From Anniella stebbinsi (taxonomy: Eukaryota > Chordata > Lepidosauria > Squamata > Anniellidae), in contig JARDYH010000004.1 in assembly GCA_029215795.1 (NCBI GenBank), forward strand, positions 217,924,017-217,988,016: 64,000 bases of DNA, given 5' to 3'. The translations under genes were made by a program, and so were the position numbers. Position 1 is the first letter of the stretch. Each line of letters starts with the position of its first letter. Positions 44,546 through 64,000 of this stretch are shown here, in pieces. Under the pieces are notes generated by a model that saw only the letters and a list, made by a program, of their open reading frames with translations, searched no databases and was not told where the DNA came from.

Positions 44546-44846
44546 ATGCTAGTATGCCATGGAGAAGGGGCCCTTCTCCCTCACATGCTAGTTTTCTAAG
44601 TGCAGGGAGGTGTGTATGTGTGTGTACAAAGAGCATTCAAACCTAAAGTGCATCCAGCTGATACTCACATTGATTCTGACCTGTTGGGAGTCAGGAAGGG
44701 AGAGGCTGTAATTCAGTGGGAGGGGCCTTAGCTCAGTGGTAGAATACTTGCTTTGCATGCAGCAGGTCCCAGGTTCAATCCCTGTTTTGCAGGTAGGGCT
44801 TGGAAAGAATCTGGCCTAAAACCTTGGAGAGCCACTGCCAGTCACT

Positions 44847-45398
44847 GCGACTTTCTACACTGTACGGGTGTAGAGGGAGGGAGGGAGGGGCGACGATCCC
44901 GGAAGTGCCGCTTCTGGGATCATCACTCTGATGTACATGGGAGGCATGACGTCCCGGGAGGAAGGGTTGTCGCGACCGCCAGTTTTTTTCATGAAAGGAT
45001 CCAAAGAATGCACTTGCACTCCTTCGCAAAGGTAGGCTTTTTTTTAAAAAAAAAAAAACCAACCAGGCCCCCACCCTCCCCCTGCCATTCTGGGGATGGC
45101 GGACTTGCTCCCCACTCTCCCCTGATGGGCATAGAGCTGTGCGGTGTGGCTCCATGCCCTTTTCTGCTGCTGCGCTTACTTGGGAGTAAGCATAGCAGCA
45201 GCCGGGATGGGCGGCCACATCTCCCACGGTCTCGGGCTGTTCCCAGGACCGTGGGAAGGATCAGGTTTCCCCAGGGATCCCGTATTCCGGGGGGAACCCA
45301 TGCCCATCCCCCCTGCCCCCAGGAGTCCCTGTGCATCATTTGGACTAACGGACCATCCAGGGGCAATCCCACGTCCCAAAGGCCGGTGTAGAAACGGC
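44847..45398. mobile_element. Harbinger-like insertion in SINE (552 bp)
   Basis: Left end GCGACTTTCTACAC and right end GTGTAGAAACGGC are inverted repeats. CACT precedes (44843-44846) and follows (45399-45402), fitting a 3-4 bp duplication. An A/T tract lies at 45037-45058. The open frames of up to 212 codons across it are not conserved coding sequence. Confidence 0.65.
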
Positions 45399-45446
45399 CA
45401 CTGTTGACAATATTGGGCTGGATGGACTAATGGTCTAACTCAGTAT

Positions 45447-46070
45447 TAACCCTGAGTAAAGGAACATGTATATCATCAATTAAAAGTGTTTAATGCTAAA
45501 AAAGTACAAATATTAAAAAAAACCATGTAAGAGAGACAAATGTGTCAAAATGTACAATTAAAATATGAATATATAAGACCTAAATGCTAAAATGCTGACA
45601 TGGGATAACAATGTAAAACCCCCCCACATATGACAATACATGAAAGTTAAACAAGAATATAAAACAACCTTTAAAAACTGCACATGGGCCAAACGTGTTT
45701 CAACATCTGTCTTGTGTCAGTGACCTACAAGAAACACCAATTGAAAAAACTTTCATTGGAGGTCCGAATGAATCCATACATGTATCTTGAACAAACGTTC
45801 ATTCTAGGTAAGCTGTAGCTTGATAATATGATCATCAGAATAAGTTAGCAAATGCTAAACAATGTAGATGGAAAATAAGAAAGTAACTTTCTCCTCTGTT
45901 ATCTTAAAGTACTTTCAATGCCAAGTGTGAGTAACCGATTACTGAATTTTAAGCAATTTTAATTGATGACATTCAACCGGTTGCTCAATTTTAAGCAATT
46001 TTAATTGATAGGTTTATGATGACTGTTTTCACTGTTAAGAACCATTTTTGTTTTGCTGATATTGTATATG
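45447..46070. mobile_element. Unclassified 624-bp insertion with 9-bp duplication
   Basis: ACTCAGTAT occurs at 45438-45446 and 46071-46079, exactly where the SINE is split. No terminal inverted repeat was found. The interior has a ~45-bp direct duplication near 45928-46012 (TTTTAAGCAATTTTAATTGA twice) and AACGTGTTTCAACATC at 45692. Confidence 0.65.
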
Positions 46071-46176
46071 ACTCAGTATAAGTCATCTTCCTATGTTCTT
46101 ATTCAGTGCCCTCTTGATGTCTTTTATCTGGCTGGAGGTCTCCTGAGCAATAGGAAGAAGAGATTAGAAGGAAGTG

Positions 46177-46496
46177 TAGGCTGACCAGATAAAATCCAGG
46201 TCAGGGCTCATGTAACTTTAACAGTTGTAGAGAAAAGGGAATTTCAGCCAGTGTCATTTGTATGCAATTAGTTCCTGGTGATATTCCCTCTTCATCACAA
46301 CCATTAAAGGTGCATGCACTATACTAGAGTGACCATATACAAAAGAAGGCAGGGCCCCTGCAACTTTAGCTGTTGTGATGGAGAGGGAAATTCACCAGGA
46401 ACTAATTGCATACAAATGACACTGGCTGAAATTCCCTTTTCTCTATAACTGTTAAAGTTACATGAGCCCTGACCTGGATTTTATCTGGTCACCCTA
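46177..46496. mobile_element. Palindromic hAT MITE, dimer (320 bp)
   Basis: TAGGCTGACCAGAT to ATCTGGTCACCCTA with the perfect 8-bp duplication AGGAAGTG at 46169-46176 and 46497-46504. Confidence 0.9.
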
Positions 46497-46550
46497 AGGA
46501 AGTGTAAACTGGCATGCTTTATGCTTTGTGATGGCTCACTGAGAGGATCA

Positions 46551-46616
46551 TAGTCATAGAATAGTAGAGCTGGAAGAGGTCTATAAGGAAGAGGCCTATA
46601 ATGCAGGAATCCACCT
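46551..46616 (-). mobile_element. CR1 LINE tail, reverse strand, short
   Basis: AGTCATAGAATAGTAGAGCTGG followed by GGTCTATAAGG and AATGCAGGAATCCACC (shortened motifs). Confidence 0.65.
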
Positions 46617-46775
46617 TATTATTATTATTATTAATAATAATAATAATAACAATTTATTTCTTACCCGCCTCTCCGTCTGGATCAAGGCAGGGAACAACAA
46701 CATGATAAAATACATAAAACTGATTAAAACATGACACATATTATTAAAACTGCATAAAAAATCCTAAAATTCATA
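46617..46775 (-). mobile_element. L2-like LINE 3' tail, reverse strand
   Basis: ATT/AAT tract, then TTATTTCTTACCCGCCTCTC and GGGAACAACAACATGATAAA; nearly the same as 27650-27790. Confidence 0.7.
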
Positions 46776-47559
46776 CAGGACCTCCACGAGAGCCACTTCT
46801 GAGCCAAAGCAGACTTGTTTCTCCCTGCCCAGCTAATTCCCCCCAATTGCCAGGATGCTGGGACCCAAGCACCTTGCTGCCCCCAAATCCCATACTATCC
46901 AATTATGCTGGCTGAGAAGCAGGGCTGATTCTCTCCTGCTGGAATTCTTTAGTTGCCCGTCAGCCAGCTACATAACTTCTACCATCTTGAGTTCTCATGG
47001 TTGCTACTTTTGTACCTGGACCCTGCTGCATGGCTCTCTGGGAGAGGAGGCTCTGGGAGCACTGATGCCCATATGCACAGGCCTGGAACAAGACATTTTG
47101 CTGCCTCGGGGGAAGGACAAGATGATACCCCCTCCCCATTACATATTCATACAGAAACCAATTGGCCTGGCAGTTAACAGGCTAGTATCCTCCACCACAC
47201 CCAAGGCAGCAAGCCGGTTTAGGATTGCCAGAACAGGCCATGTAGCCTATGCAGTTCTGCCCTCCGAAAGATGGGTACGGCTGGGGGGATCAGGAGGAAC
47301 AGTCCCCGGGGGATGCTATTGGCCATGTTGGCTAGGAATGATGGGAGTTGCAGTTCAACACGACAGGAGGGCATCAGGATGGAGAAAGCTGTATAATACC
47401 TTTGTTCTGGGAAAATTCATATGCCCCCTTCTCACGAAGGCCCCTGTGGTTGATCCTTGGGGATTGGTACTAAAACTACCAACGTTAAGTTTTTGATCTG
47501 GATTCCATGCAGTATTTTGGGCCCTCTAGTGCTCATCAGCTGTAAATGCACAGCCCATA
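46776..47559. other. Intron DNA, nothing firm
   Basis: A 213-codon + frame (46855-47496) shows no domain. 47320-47365 contains the GATGGGAGTTGCAGTTCAACA piece of the palindromic MITE family, arguing against coding. Confidence 0.45.
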
Positions 47560-48090
47560 CTATTAATTAAATACGCATTTAACATGCAGCAATCTAATCA
47601 TGTTTGCGTAGAGGTAAACCATGGTGGTCGAACATTTTGAACTAAATATTATGGCTTCATGCGTCGTGTGAACCATGACTTAGTGTATCCTAACCTAGGG
47701 TGACCAGATAAAATCCAGGTCAGGGCTCATGTAACTTTAACAGTTGTAGAGAAAAGGGAATTTCAGCCAATGTCATTTGTATGCAATTAGTTCCTGGTGA
47801 AATTCCCTCTTCATCACAACTGTTAAAGTTGCAGGGGCCCTGCCTTCTTTTGTATATGGTCACTCTAGTATAGTGCCTGCACCTTTAACTGTTGTGATGA
47901 AGCGGGAATTTCACCAGGAACTAATTGCATACAAATGACACCTGCTGAAATTCCCTTTTCTCTACAACTGTTAAAGTTACATGAGCCCTGACCTGGATTT
48001 TATCTGGTCAGCCTATCCTAACCATGGTGGTAAAAGGGTTAGCGGCCTAATCATGGCTTAGCATGTCGTCTGAACAAGTTCATTGAGTCT
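47560..48090. mobile_element. MITE of the GTCGTCTGAAC family carrying a nested hAT MITE
   Basis: Right end TGGCTTAGCATGTCGTCTGAAC at 48056 (key part GCATGTCGTCTGAAC) and a related GCGTCGTGTGAACCATGACT at 47661. It is split by the 320-bp MITE at 47696. Left end uncertain. Confidence 0.5.
47696..48015. mobile_element. Palindromic hAT MITE, dimer (320 bp)
   Basis: TAGGGTGACCAGAT to ATCTGGTCAGCCTA with the perfect 8-bp duplication TCCTAACC at 47688-47695 and 48016-48023. The first monomer ends at 47867 with an internal GGTCACTCTA. Confidence 0.9.
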
Positions 48091-50244
48091 GTGTGATTTG
48101 CTTCCTTAGGATTTCTTTTTTATTCTGGGGTTATTCTGGGGTTATCACTTCAAAGAACTCTTCGAAAGTTTTATTGCTGAGATATAGTTCCAATTTTCCA
48201 TGTTTCAGTTGCTCAGCTTCTGCTACCTTACAAACTTCTTGTGTTTATCTGAGTAATTCCCATGTATGCCACTCTGACTTCATTAAGGGAAGGATGATGA
48301 ATATGATTCCTTGGATGCCTTTCGTAAAAGAGACTCAAGGTGACTTACAACAACATTTAGAACAATTATTCACTAAAATACACCCCCTCCAAAACAACTA
48401 AAAGTGACAGACATAAACAATTCAACAGATGCTTTAGAAAGACCATCATATGCTATCAAGTGGGACGGGATACAGATGTGATAGACAAATGAATGAATCC
48501 AATCCATTATGAGCTGAAACATGGGTTGCTTCTATGAGGATCCTTTAATGATCCTCATGGATCATCGTCATTGCTTTTCTGCGGTCAGCTGTATATGGAA
48601 CTAAAACCGAGGTTCCACATGGTGGTAAATGCATGTGGACAAAATGGCCCTACATCTAGAAATGTCTGTCCATTGTCCAGATTTTTGAAAGAAAGGAAAC
48701 TCATGTGGTCAGTATACTAAAACAATACTTTCAGAAGCTAGAGCAAAGTAAATAAATATAGCATACAGCAAGTAGAGAAAAGTATAATAGGGGGATGGAG
48801 GTGGCAGCTCAGGTCATGATTGTTAGCGTGAGAATAGGTGTGTTTGCACAACAGTGACCCTATTTTCACATGTGAAAGCCAGTAGTTACCTTAAGGCTGT
48901 TGGCCAAAATGTTGTAGGACGTGGGAAGCCCATATCTTATAATGGGAAAAGAATGCTTTTGTGGGAAGTATCTACAAACAGAAGAAGAAGTGGTCAACCT
49001 GTGTCTGGACTTCACCATTTCAGGTTGGGACTCACATGAATTAATATGGCTTCATTTAAAAATCTTTGCATGTAGAAAACTAGATGTCAGGGATTGGAAT
49101 TCTAACCACATCTTCCCAACGTACTAGCTTTCTGTGAGTAAGGAACTATTTTTGGGAAATAGCAGTTAATCATGTGTGCTCCTCCCCCCTCCCCCCCCCC
49201 ACCTGCAGTCTAAATTGGCACAGCACAGTCAGAGGCCGACAAACTTATTTGAGGTTTGTAAGCTCTAGGCCTGTGTGATTAGGATAACCACTCTTGATCA
49301 GATCTTAATGCGTTACCAGGGCAACGTGGACCCAGGCCAAGGGAGAAAGCTTTCTCAGCAGCTACACATTGCCTTGGTAACCCATGAAGAATTACACCTT
49401 AGTCAAGATCCTGTGGTGTAGAAGTTGTTTTGTTTATTTGGCCCATGCAAGGCACTAAGTAAAAACAGGCTTGTTCTGCTTGAGGATTGAAATGGTCCTC
49501 CTCTCCTGTCCCAACTTGGAGGCCTGTTGCTTTGAGATCTAACACACCCTTCTTGCTTGAATTTTTTCTTGTTCTCACATTCTGTCATCCTCCATCTCTC
49601 CTGCCACTGCCTTCAATATTCTGCATGGGAAACGGGGCACAAGGAGCAGGAAGCCATCAACTGACTCTCGCCTCAGATTAAACTACACTCCCACGTAGGC
49701 CCAAAAGAGAACTGGTGCGGTGGCGTGCCATTTCTAGCCTACCACACTTAAAGACACTTGAAGGCCTCCCAGCCTGAACACAGACAGATGATGGAGAGTG
49801 TTAAAGAGAAAGCGGCCCACCCGCAGGGCCGAGGAGCAGCCACGGAGGCACCAAAGAGTGATGTGGCACCATCAGGGTCTCGACCGAAGAGGTGGCTGGG
49901 CCCATGTTTTCCATGTGAGTCTGCCCCATGACTCGTGTTGAGGGCTTCACATGGTCAACCTCCTCATAGATTTCTTCCCCCTGGTCATTGTTATCGCAGG
50001 AGATGTACTAAAGAACCACATTAAGGTGACCTTTATGACAGCAGCAGTGTATAAATGTACAGCTGCTCTGATAGACTGAATGGCATATACATGCCATAAG
50101 AAATAAAACTCCATAAGAAAGAAAGAAAAAAGAATATTCTGTGATGCCGTTATAGTTTTACTTCAGCAACCCAGGAGCTGATTTTTCCTGGCATTGTTTC
50201 ACATAGCTGATGAAACATTTAAGGCTTTGTTGCCACATTAGGGG
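48091..50244. other. Intron DNA, mostly unassigned
   Basis: C-run at 49182-49200. An AATAAA at 50104 is followed by an A-rich AAGAAAGAAAGAAAAAAG end (50117-50134), which could mark a retrocopy or SINE tail; no parent was recognised. No exon supported. Confidence 0.4.
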
Positions 50245-50929
50245 CAAACCAAGGGGCAATCAGATAGGTGTAGAGCACAAGCTGACTACGAGCCAACACT
50301 GTGATGTGGCTGCAAAAAAAGCAAATGCTATTTTGGGCTGCATTAATAGAAATATAGCTTCCAGATCGCGCGCGGTACTGGTTCCCTTCTATTCGGCACT
50401 GGTTAGGACCCATCTTGAGTATTGCGTCCTGTTCTGGGCACCACACTTCAAGAAGGATGCAGACAATCTGGAGCCTGTTCAGAGGAGGGCAACAAGGATG
50501 ATCAGGGGTCTGGAAACAAAGCCCTATGAGGAGAGATTGAAAGAACTAGGCATGTTTAGCCTGGGAAAGAGAAGATTGAGGGGAGACATGATAGCACTCT
50601 TCAAATACTTGAAAGGTTGTCACATAGAGGAGGGCCAGGATCTCTTCTCGATCAACCCAGAATGCAGGACACGGAATAATGGGCTCAAGTTACAGGAAGC
50701 CAGATTCCGGCTGGACATCAGGAAAAACTTCCTGACTGTTAGAGCAATACGACAATGGAACCAATGACCTAGAGAGGTGGTGGGCTCTCCCACATTAGAG
50801 GCATTCAAGAGGCAGCTGGACAACCATCTGTCAGGGTTGCTTTAAGGTAGGTTCCTGCATTGAGCAGGAGGTTGGACTTGATGGCCTTATAGACCCCTTC
50901 CAACTCTACTATTCTATGATTCTATGATA
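50245..50929 (+). mobile_element. CR1 LINE, polymerase C-terminus and 3' tail
   Basis: The + frame to 50767 reads as CR1 reverse-transcriptase C-terminus: [18 protein letters not shown], then [46 protein letters not shown] and [18 protein letters not shown]. The frame stops inside the expected protein. The 3' end is the canonical ATTCTATGATTCTATGA (50911-50927). Five-prime truncated and inactive. It lies in the inferred TMEM150C intron 1, same strand. Confidence 0.9.
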
Positions 50930-51009
50930 GGTAATTTCCCACTTCTTCTCTGGCTGAGGTTTGGTGGGAATGGCCATATGCCATTGTCCCTGTCCATGTG
51001 GTGCCTTTA

Positions 51010-51146
51010 AACTAGGGGTGGGCGACTTGTAGCCCTCCAGTTGTTTTGGCCTACAACTCCCATCAGCCCTAGCGAGCATAGCCAAAGGTGAGAGATTATG
51101 GGAATTGTAGGCCAAAACATCTGGAGGGGCACACATTGCCTACTCC
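51010..51146. mobile_element. Palindromic MITE, GGCCTACAACTCCCATC family
   Basis: TAGGGGTGGGCGACTTGTAG and AACTCCCATCAGCC at the left; GGGAATTGTAGGCCAAAACA and TCTGGAGGGGCACAC at the right. Confidence 0.65.
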
Positions 51147-51898
51147 TGCTTTAAACATTACATCAGCGATGTGGAGTGAGGCGGCTCCTACGCTGCTGCT
51201 TGATGTCTAGAATTGAAACCAGTGTAGAATAACACGTTCGTATTTCTAAGACATGAACATTTGGGGTAGACCTAATTATTGCTTCTTTTGTCTTTCTTTG
51301 CTACAAGAGGAAACGTCTAATATTTTTACAGTGAAATTTGGTTCTTTTAAGTGGCTTATTGTGAAGAAAGCCATGCTTTTCTATGCAGGTCTTGAGCAAT
51401 ATTACTCACCAGAAAATGGGTTAGCAAGTTTCGCTGTCATTTGTTTACTCGGAAGCTTGAACAACTGCAGATGTGGGAAATTCATTGAAAGCCATTCAGA
51501 AGGGGAAGGGACAAAGGAAGAGAAACTTTTGGGGAAGGCAATTGCTCATTTCAGTACTAATAAACTTTGTGCCCTAAGGTCTCACACTGTCTATGGGTGA
51601 CACTCTCTCCTTAGGAGCATATGCAACATTATATAGTTTTTCTTAAATTACCCAGTGATACCCTTTACCTGTTCTTTTCTTGGGCTTCTTTGGATGCTGT
51701 TTCGTCTTTGAATTCTCCCTCGGGAGATACCCTGAACAAGCCTCAGGCAAGTCTCCCCTCATCCACCCGCTGCCATCCCGTGTGGAGAAAATAATATTCT
51801 GAAGTTATTTGAATGCAAGATTGGCCCCGACTTAGGACAATTTAATTATCTAGGGGAGAAGAATGTGTATGGTGTTGCTGCTATAGGCCACATATACT
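51147..51898. other. Intron DNA, apparently unique
   Basis: A 115-codon + frame (51253-51600) has no recognisable domain. No repeat recognised. Confidence 0.4.
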
Positions 51899-51899
51899 A

Positions 51900-52072
51900 A
51901 ATCACAGACCAGATACAAAAGAGGGCAGGGCTCCTGCAGCTTTAACTGTTGTGATGAAGAGGAAATTTCACCGGGTGCTGCCTGCATACAAATGACGCCT
52001 GCTGAAATTCCCTTTTCTATACAACTGTTATAGATACAGGAGCCCTGCCCTCCTTTGCATATGGTCACCCTA
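51900..52072. mobile_element. Palindromic hAT MITE, monomer (~173 bp)
   Basis: GACCAGATACAAAAGAGGGC at the left (first bases eroded) to CATATGGTCACCCTA at the right. No clear target duplication because the left end is damaged. Confidence 0.75.
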
Positions 52073-53632
52073 TCTTGCTTTTTCTGTGTTTGTGGGAAGA
52101 AAATGAGTGATAGTAATATCTAGCGTGAAAAGATTCTGAGAATATTAGTTTAGCCAGAATATAGCTCAAGAATTCTTGGAAACCAGTTAAGAAGCTGATA
52201 CACCCTCTCCCCTCCTGACAAAGGTCATGATGGTAAGCATGGAAATATTAGAAGTGGTTAAATTGCTGCAGTCTTTAGGGATGCCATTTAGCCTTTGCTG
52301 CATGATGCTAAACCGGAATCCAGCATAGGCAATGATTTCTTACAAGGAAGCTAGAAGTGTAGAGAAACCGACTTTTGTCCCTGCTGGCATGTTTCCTGGT
52401 TCTTGAGTGACAGCTTCTATTAACTCTATTAATGAGTTTGCAGGCTTCGAGGATTGGGGTCCCATTGCAGGGAATGGTAGGAGAGCTGTTTCCCAGGAAA
52501 ACCTATGTCATGCATATTTGATAGCAAGCTTGAAAAATTGCACTGAGGAATCTCAAACTCTGTGGTCATCATAAAGTATGTCAGTGAGCCAAATCATTCA
52601 CATAAAAAATGTAGGAGTAAGTAACTCTGTTTCCATATTTCCCCATCAGTGTTTTCTAGAATGGCGATATTTTCTGGCAGGAACTTTGTGGGTTCAGAAG
52701 GAAATGGGTGATGACTAAGAGGAAGGGAATATAACTAGATACTATGAAAAAATGCAGTTGGTGTAGATCAGGCCAAAATAGAGACCAATCTACTTCCTTC
52801 CCAAAACATATTATCTGTTACAATTTATGAGAAATGTGCTTTGAGTATTGAATTAATGACTTATCTCAGGGCAGATTTCAGCCATAATCGGAAGACATGA
52901 GGGTTGCCAACTGGGTTTTATGGGATTGGTGTGCAAAGAAAAGAGGCAGTATGGTGTGGTTAAAGCGGTGGACTCGGAGTCAGGAGATCTGGGTGGTAGT
53001 TTGCACTCAGGCCTCCTTTATTTTTTTTACAAACGAATAATTAAATTTATTACAGAAATTTTAGGGAACCCAACAAGAAAGCCATTGTTTTTCTCCTTAA
53101 AGATACAGATGCTATTATTTTGAGGCAGTGCCATGATGAAATCTGCGCACATATTCCTAATAGCACATGCAATTGAGGGTATAGCTGAGATAAAATAATA
53201 TGTTGACTTAAGTAAGCAGTTGTACGTGTCTTTTAAGAAGGGGCACGTTGCTCAGATTTATAAAGGCAGTTCTTTAAAACGCCTGATTGTTCAGCGATGG
53301 ACTGGACACTTGGATTCAGTTATGGTTATACATTTAGATAAGCATTCATTTTTTTCTACACTTTTCCCACATTCTTTCAATTTCCACACTTCCCCCTGGG
53401 GAAAACAATCATCTAAAAACTGAAGCTATTGCATTGCAGTACTGAAAGATCTTAAACCTGGTGGTCAACTATAACTCCATGTTTACGAAGATGTTTTGGT
53501 GGTGCTCATTGTCAGCAAATTCACATACTTCCTTGGCTGCTTCAAAATTGTTTTTGAAAACAGTATCATTTTGCATTTCTTGCAACTGCCTCTCAACATA
53601 GTCAATAAGTTTAAATGCTGCTTTGATATAGA
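52073..53632. other. Intron DNA with a SINE-head fragment
   Basis: 52944-53013 (GCAGTATGGTGTGGTTAAAG, GTGGACTCGGAGTCAGGAGA) is the head of another tRNA-derived SINE type. The rest is unassigned AT-rich DNA. Confidence 0.45.
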
Positions 53633-53800
53633 GGGGCTGTCTATACACGCCGAAAGCTGCGCAGTGACGCTGCATCGATTATATGACACAGCAGCCACCT
53701 CGCAGTCATTGAGGGGCTTTCCTACAAAGCTGCGAAGCAAAAAAGTTGAGGACTTACCCTGATTTTTTTCACCAGAGCAAGGCGAGTACTGGCTGCAAAA
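53633..53800. mobile_element. Harbinger-like end (GGGGCTGTCTATACA)
   Basis: Same opening as 24484. Followed by ATTATATGACACAGCAGCC and AAAAGTTGAGGACTTACCC, which also match 20240-20345. Only about 230 bp upstream of TMEM150C exon 2. Confidence 0.5.
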
Positions 53801-53970
53801 ATAAGGGGTAAATAAAAGAGCTTACAATTTTGTCTTTAAAAAACTTACAGACCAGATAAACTGTTCCATACTACTGAGTGAAGAGTATCACCAATCATCT
53901 TGTATATGCAGAGAACGTTGTATATCTGCTTTCTGTTTGAGGTAAAAGAAAGACAGTCCTCAACTAATAG

Positions 53971-64000
<10,030 letters not shown>

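Larger units (their letters stand above)
44728..46105 (+). mobile_element. tRNA-Ala-headed SINE split by two nested insertions
   Basis: The head GGCCTTAGCTCAGTGGTAGA with anticodon-region CTTTGCATGCAG and B box GGTTCAATCCC is tRNA-Ala-like. The body segment TTGGAGAGCCACTGCCAGTC ends at 44846. It resumes at 45399 (TTGGGCTGGATGGACTAATG) and again at 46071 (ACTCAGTATAAG, CATCTTCCTATGTTC). The gaps are filled by elements at 44847-45398 and 45447-46070. Confidence 0.8.

Noticed and set aside
44728..44800. tRNA-Ala gene
   Set aside because: A tRNA-Ala-like head is present, but it continues directly into a SINE body and lacks a proper 3' stem; it is a SINE promoter.
44753..45391. 212-codon + open frame
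   Set aside because: Crosses a SINE and a nested Harbinger-like insertion; the frame is assembled from repeat DNA.
46855..47496. 213-codon + open frame
   Set aside because: No recognised domain, and part of it is a known palindromic MITE fragment (about 47320-47365).
50210..50767. 185-codon frame as a host gene
   Set aside because: Matches the C-terminal part of a CR1 LINE polymerase and is followed by the CR1 tail.

Overview
The window is vertebrate nuclear DNA, most likely from a squamate reptile (a lizard). The class is inferred from the repeats: CR1 LINEs ending in ATTCTATGATTCTATGA, many L2-like 3' ends with AATA/AAT tails, a SINE with a tRNA-Ala-like head, a second tRNA-derived SINE, and very many short palindromic DNA transposons. 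Species cannot be named from the sequence. There is no operon, prokaryotic gene, CRISPR array or true tRNA gene.

Only one protein-coding gene is supported: TMEM150C (Tentonin 3), on the + strand and cut by the right edge. Five coding exons were placed by reading splice sites and frame: 54034-54113, 56177-56230, 59895-59927, 60083-60150 and 63828-63955. Together they give 121 codons, which align without gaps to residues 1-121 of the human protein as I remember it (full length about 249 aa). A CpG-rich block at about 35480-36480 is the best candidate for its promoter and untranslated first exon. That would make intron 1 about 18 kb.

Layout. 1-35.2 kb is intergenic and packed with transposons. 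It holds three hAT-type elements with perfect 8-bp target duplications (1711-2599, 6657-8959, 12055-13379), L2 and CR1 fragments, SINEs, a mariner remnant (14216-14305), an LTR-like insertion inside a CR1 (29440-30126) and a PIF/Harbinger-like element with TTA duplications (32208-33115) that carries a nested hAT MITE. 35.5-36.5 kb is the CpG island. 36.5-54.0 kb is the inferred intron 1, with CR1 copies on both strands, a SINE carrying two nested insertions (44728-46105) and more MITEs. 54.0-64.0 kb holds the TMEM150C exons with L2, MITE and LTR-like insertions in the introns.

The most distinctive material is the set of fold-back hAT elements. One is a 2.3-kb inverted-repeat element with about 656-bp near-identical arms built from ~150-bp units and capped by GGATC arrays. 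One carries three tandem GC-rich palindromes. One contains a perfect 124-bp palindrome centred on TGACGTCA. A separate family of ~172-bp palindromic MITEs occurs seven times, five of them as ~320-bp dimers, most with readable 8-bp target duplications. Family names for repeats come from recognition and structure, not from a database search.
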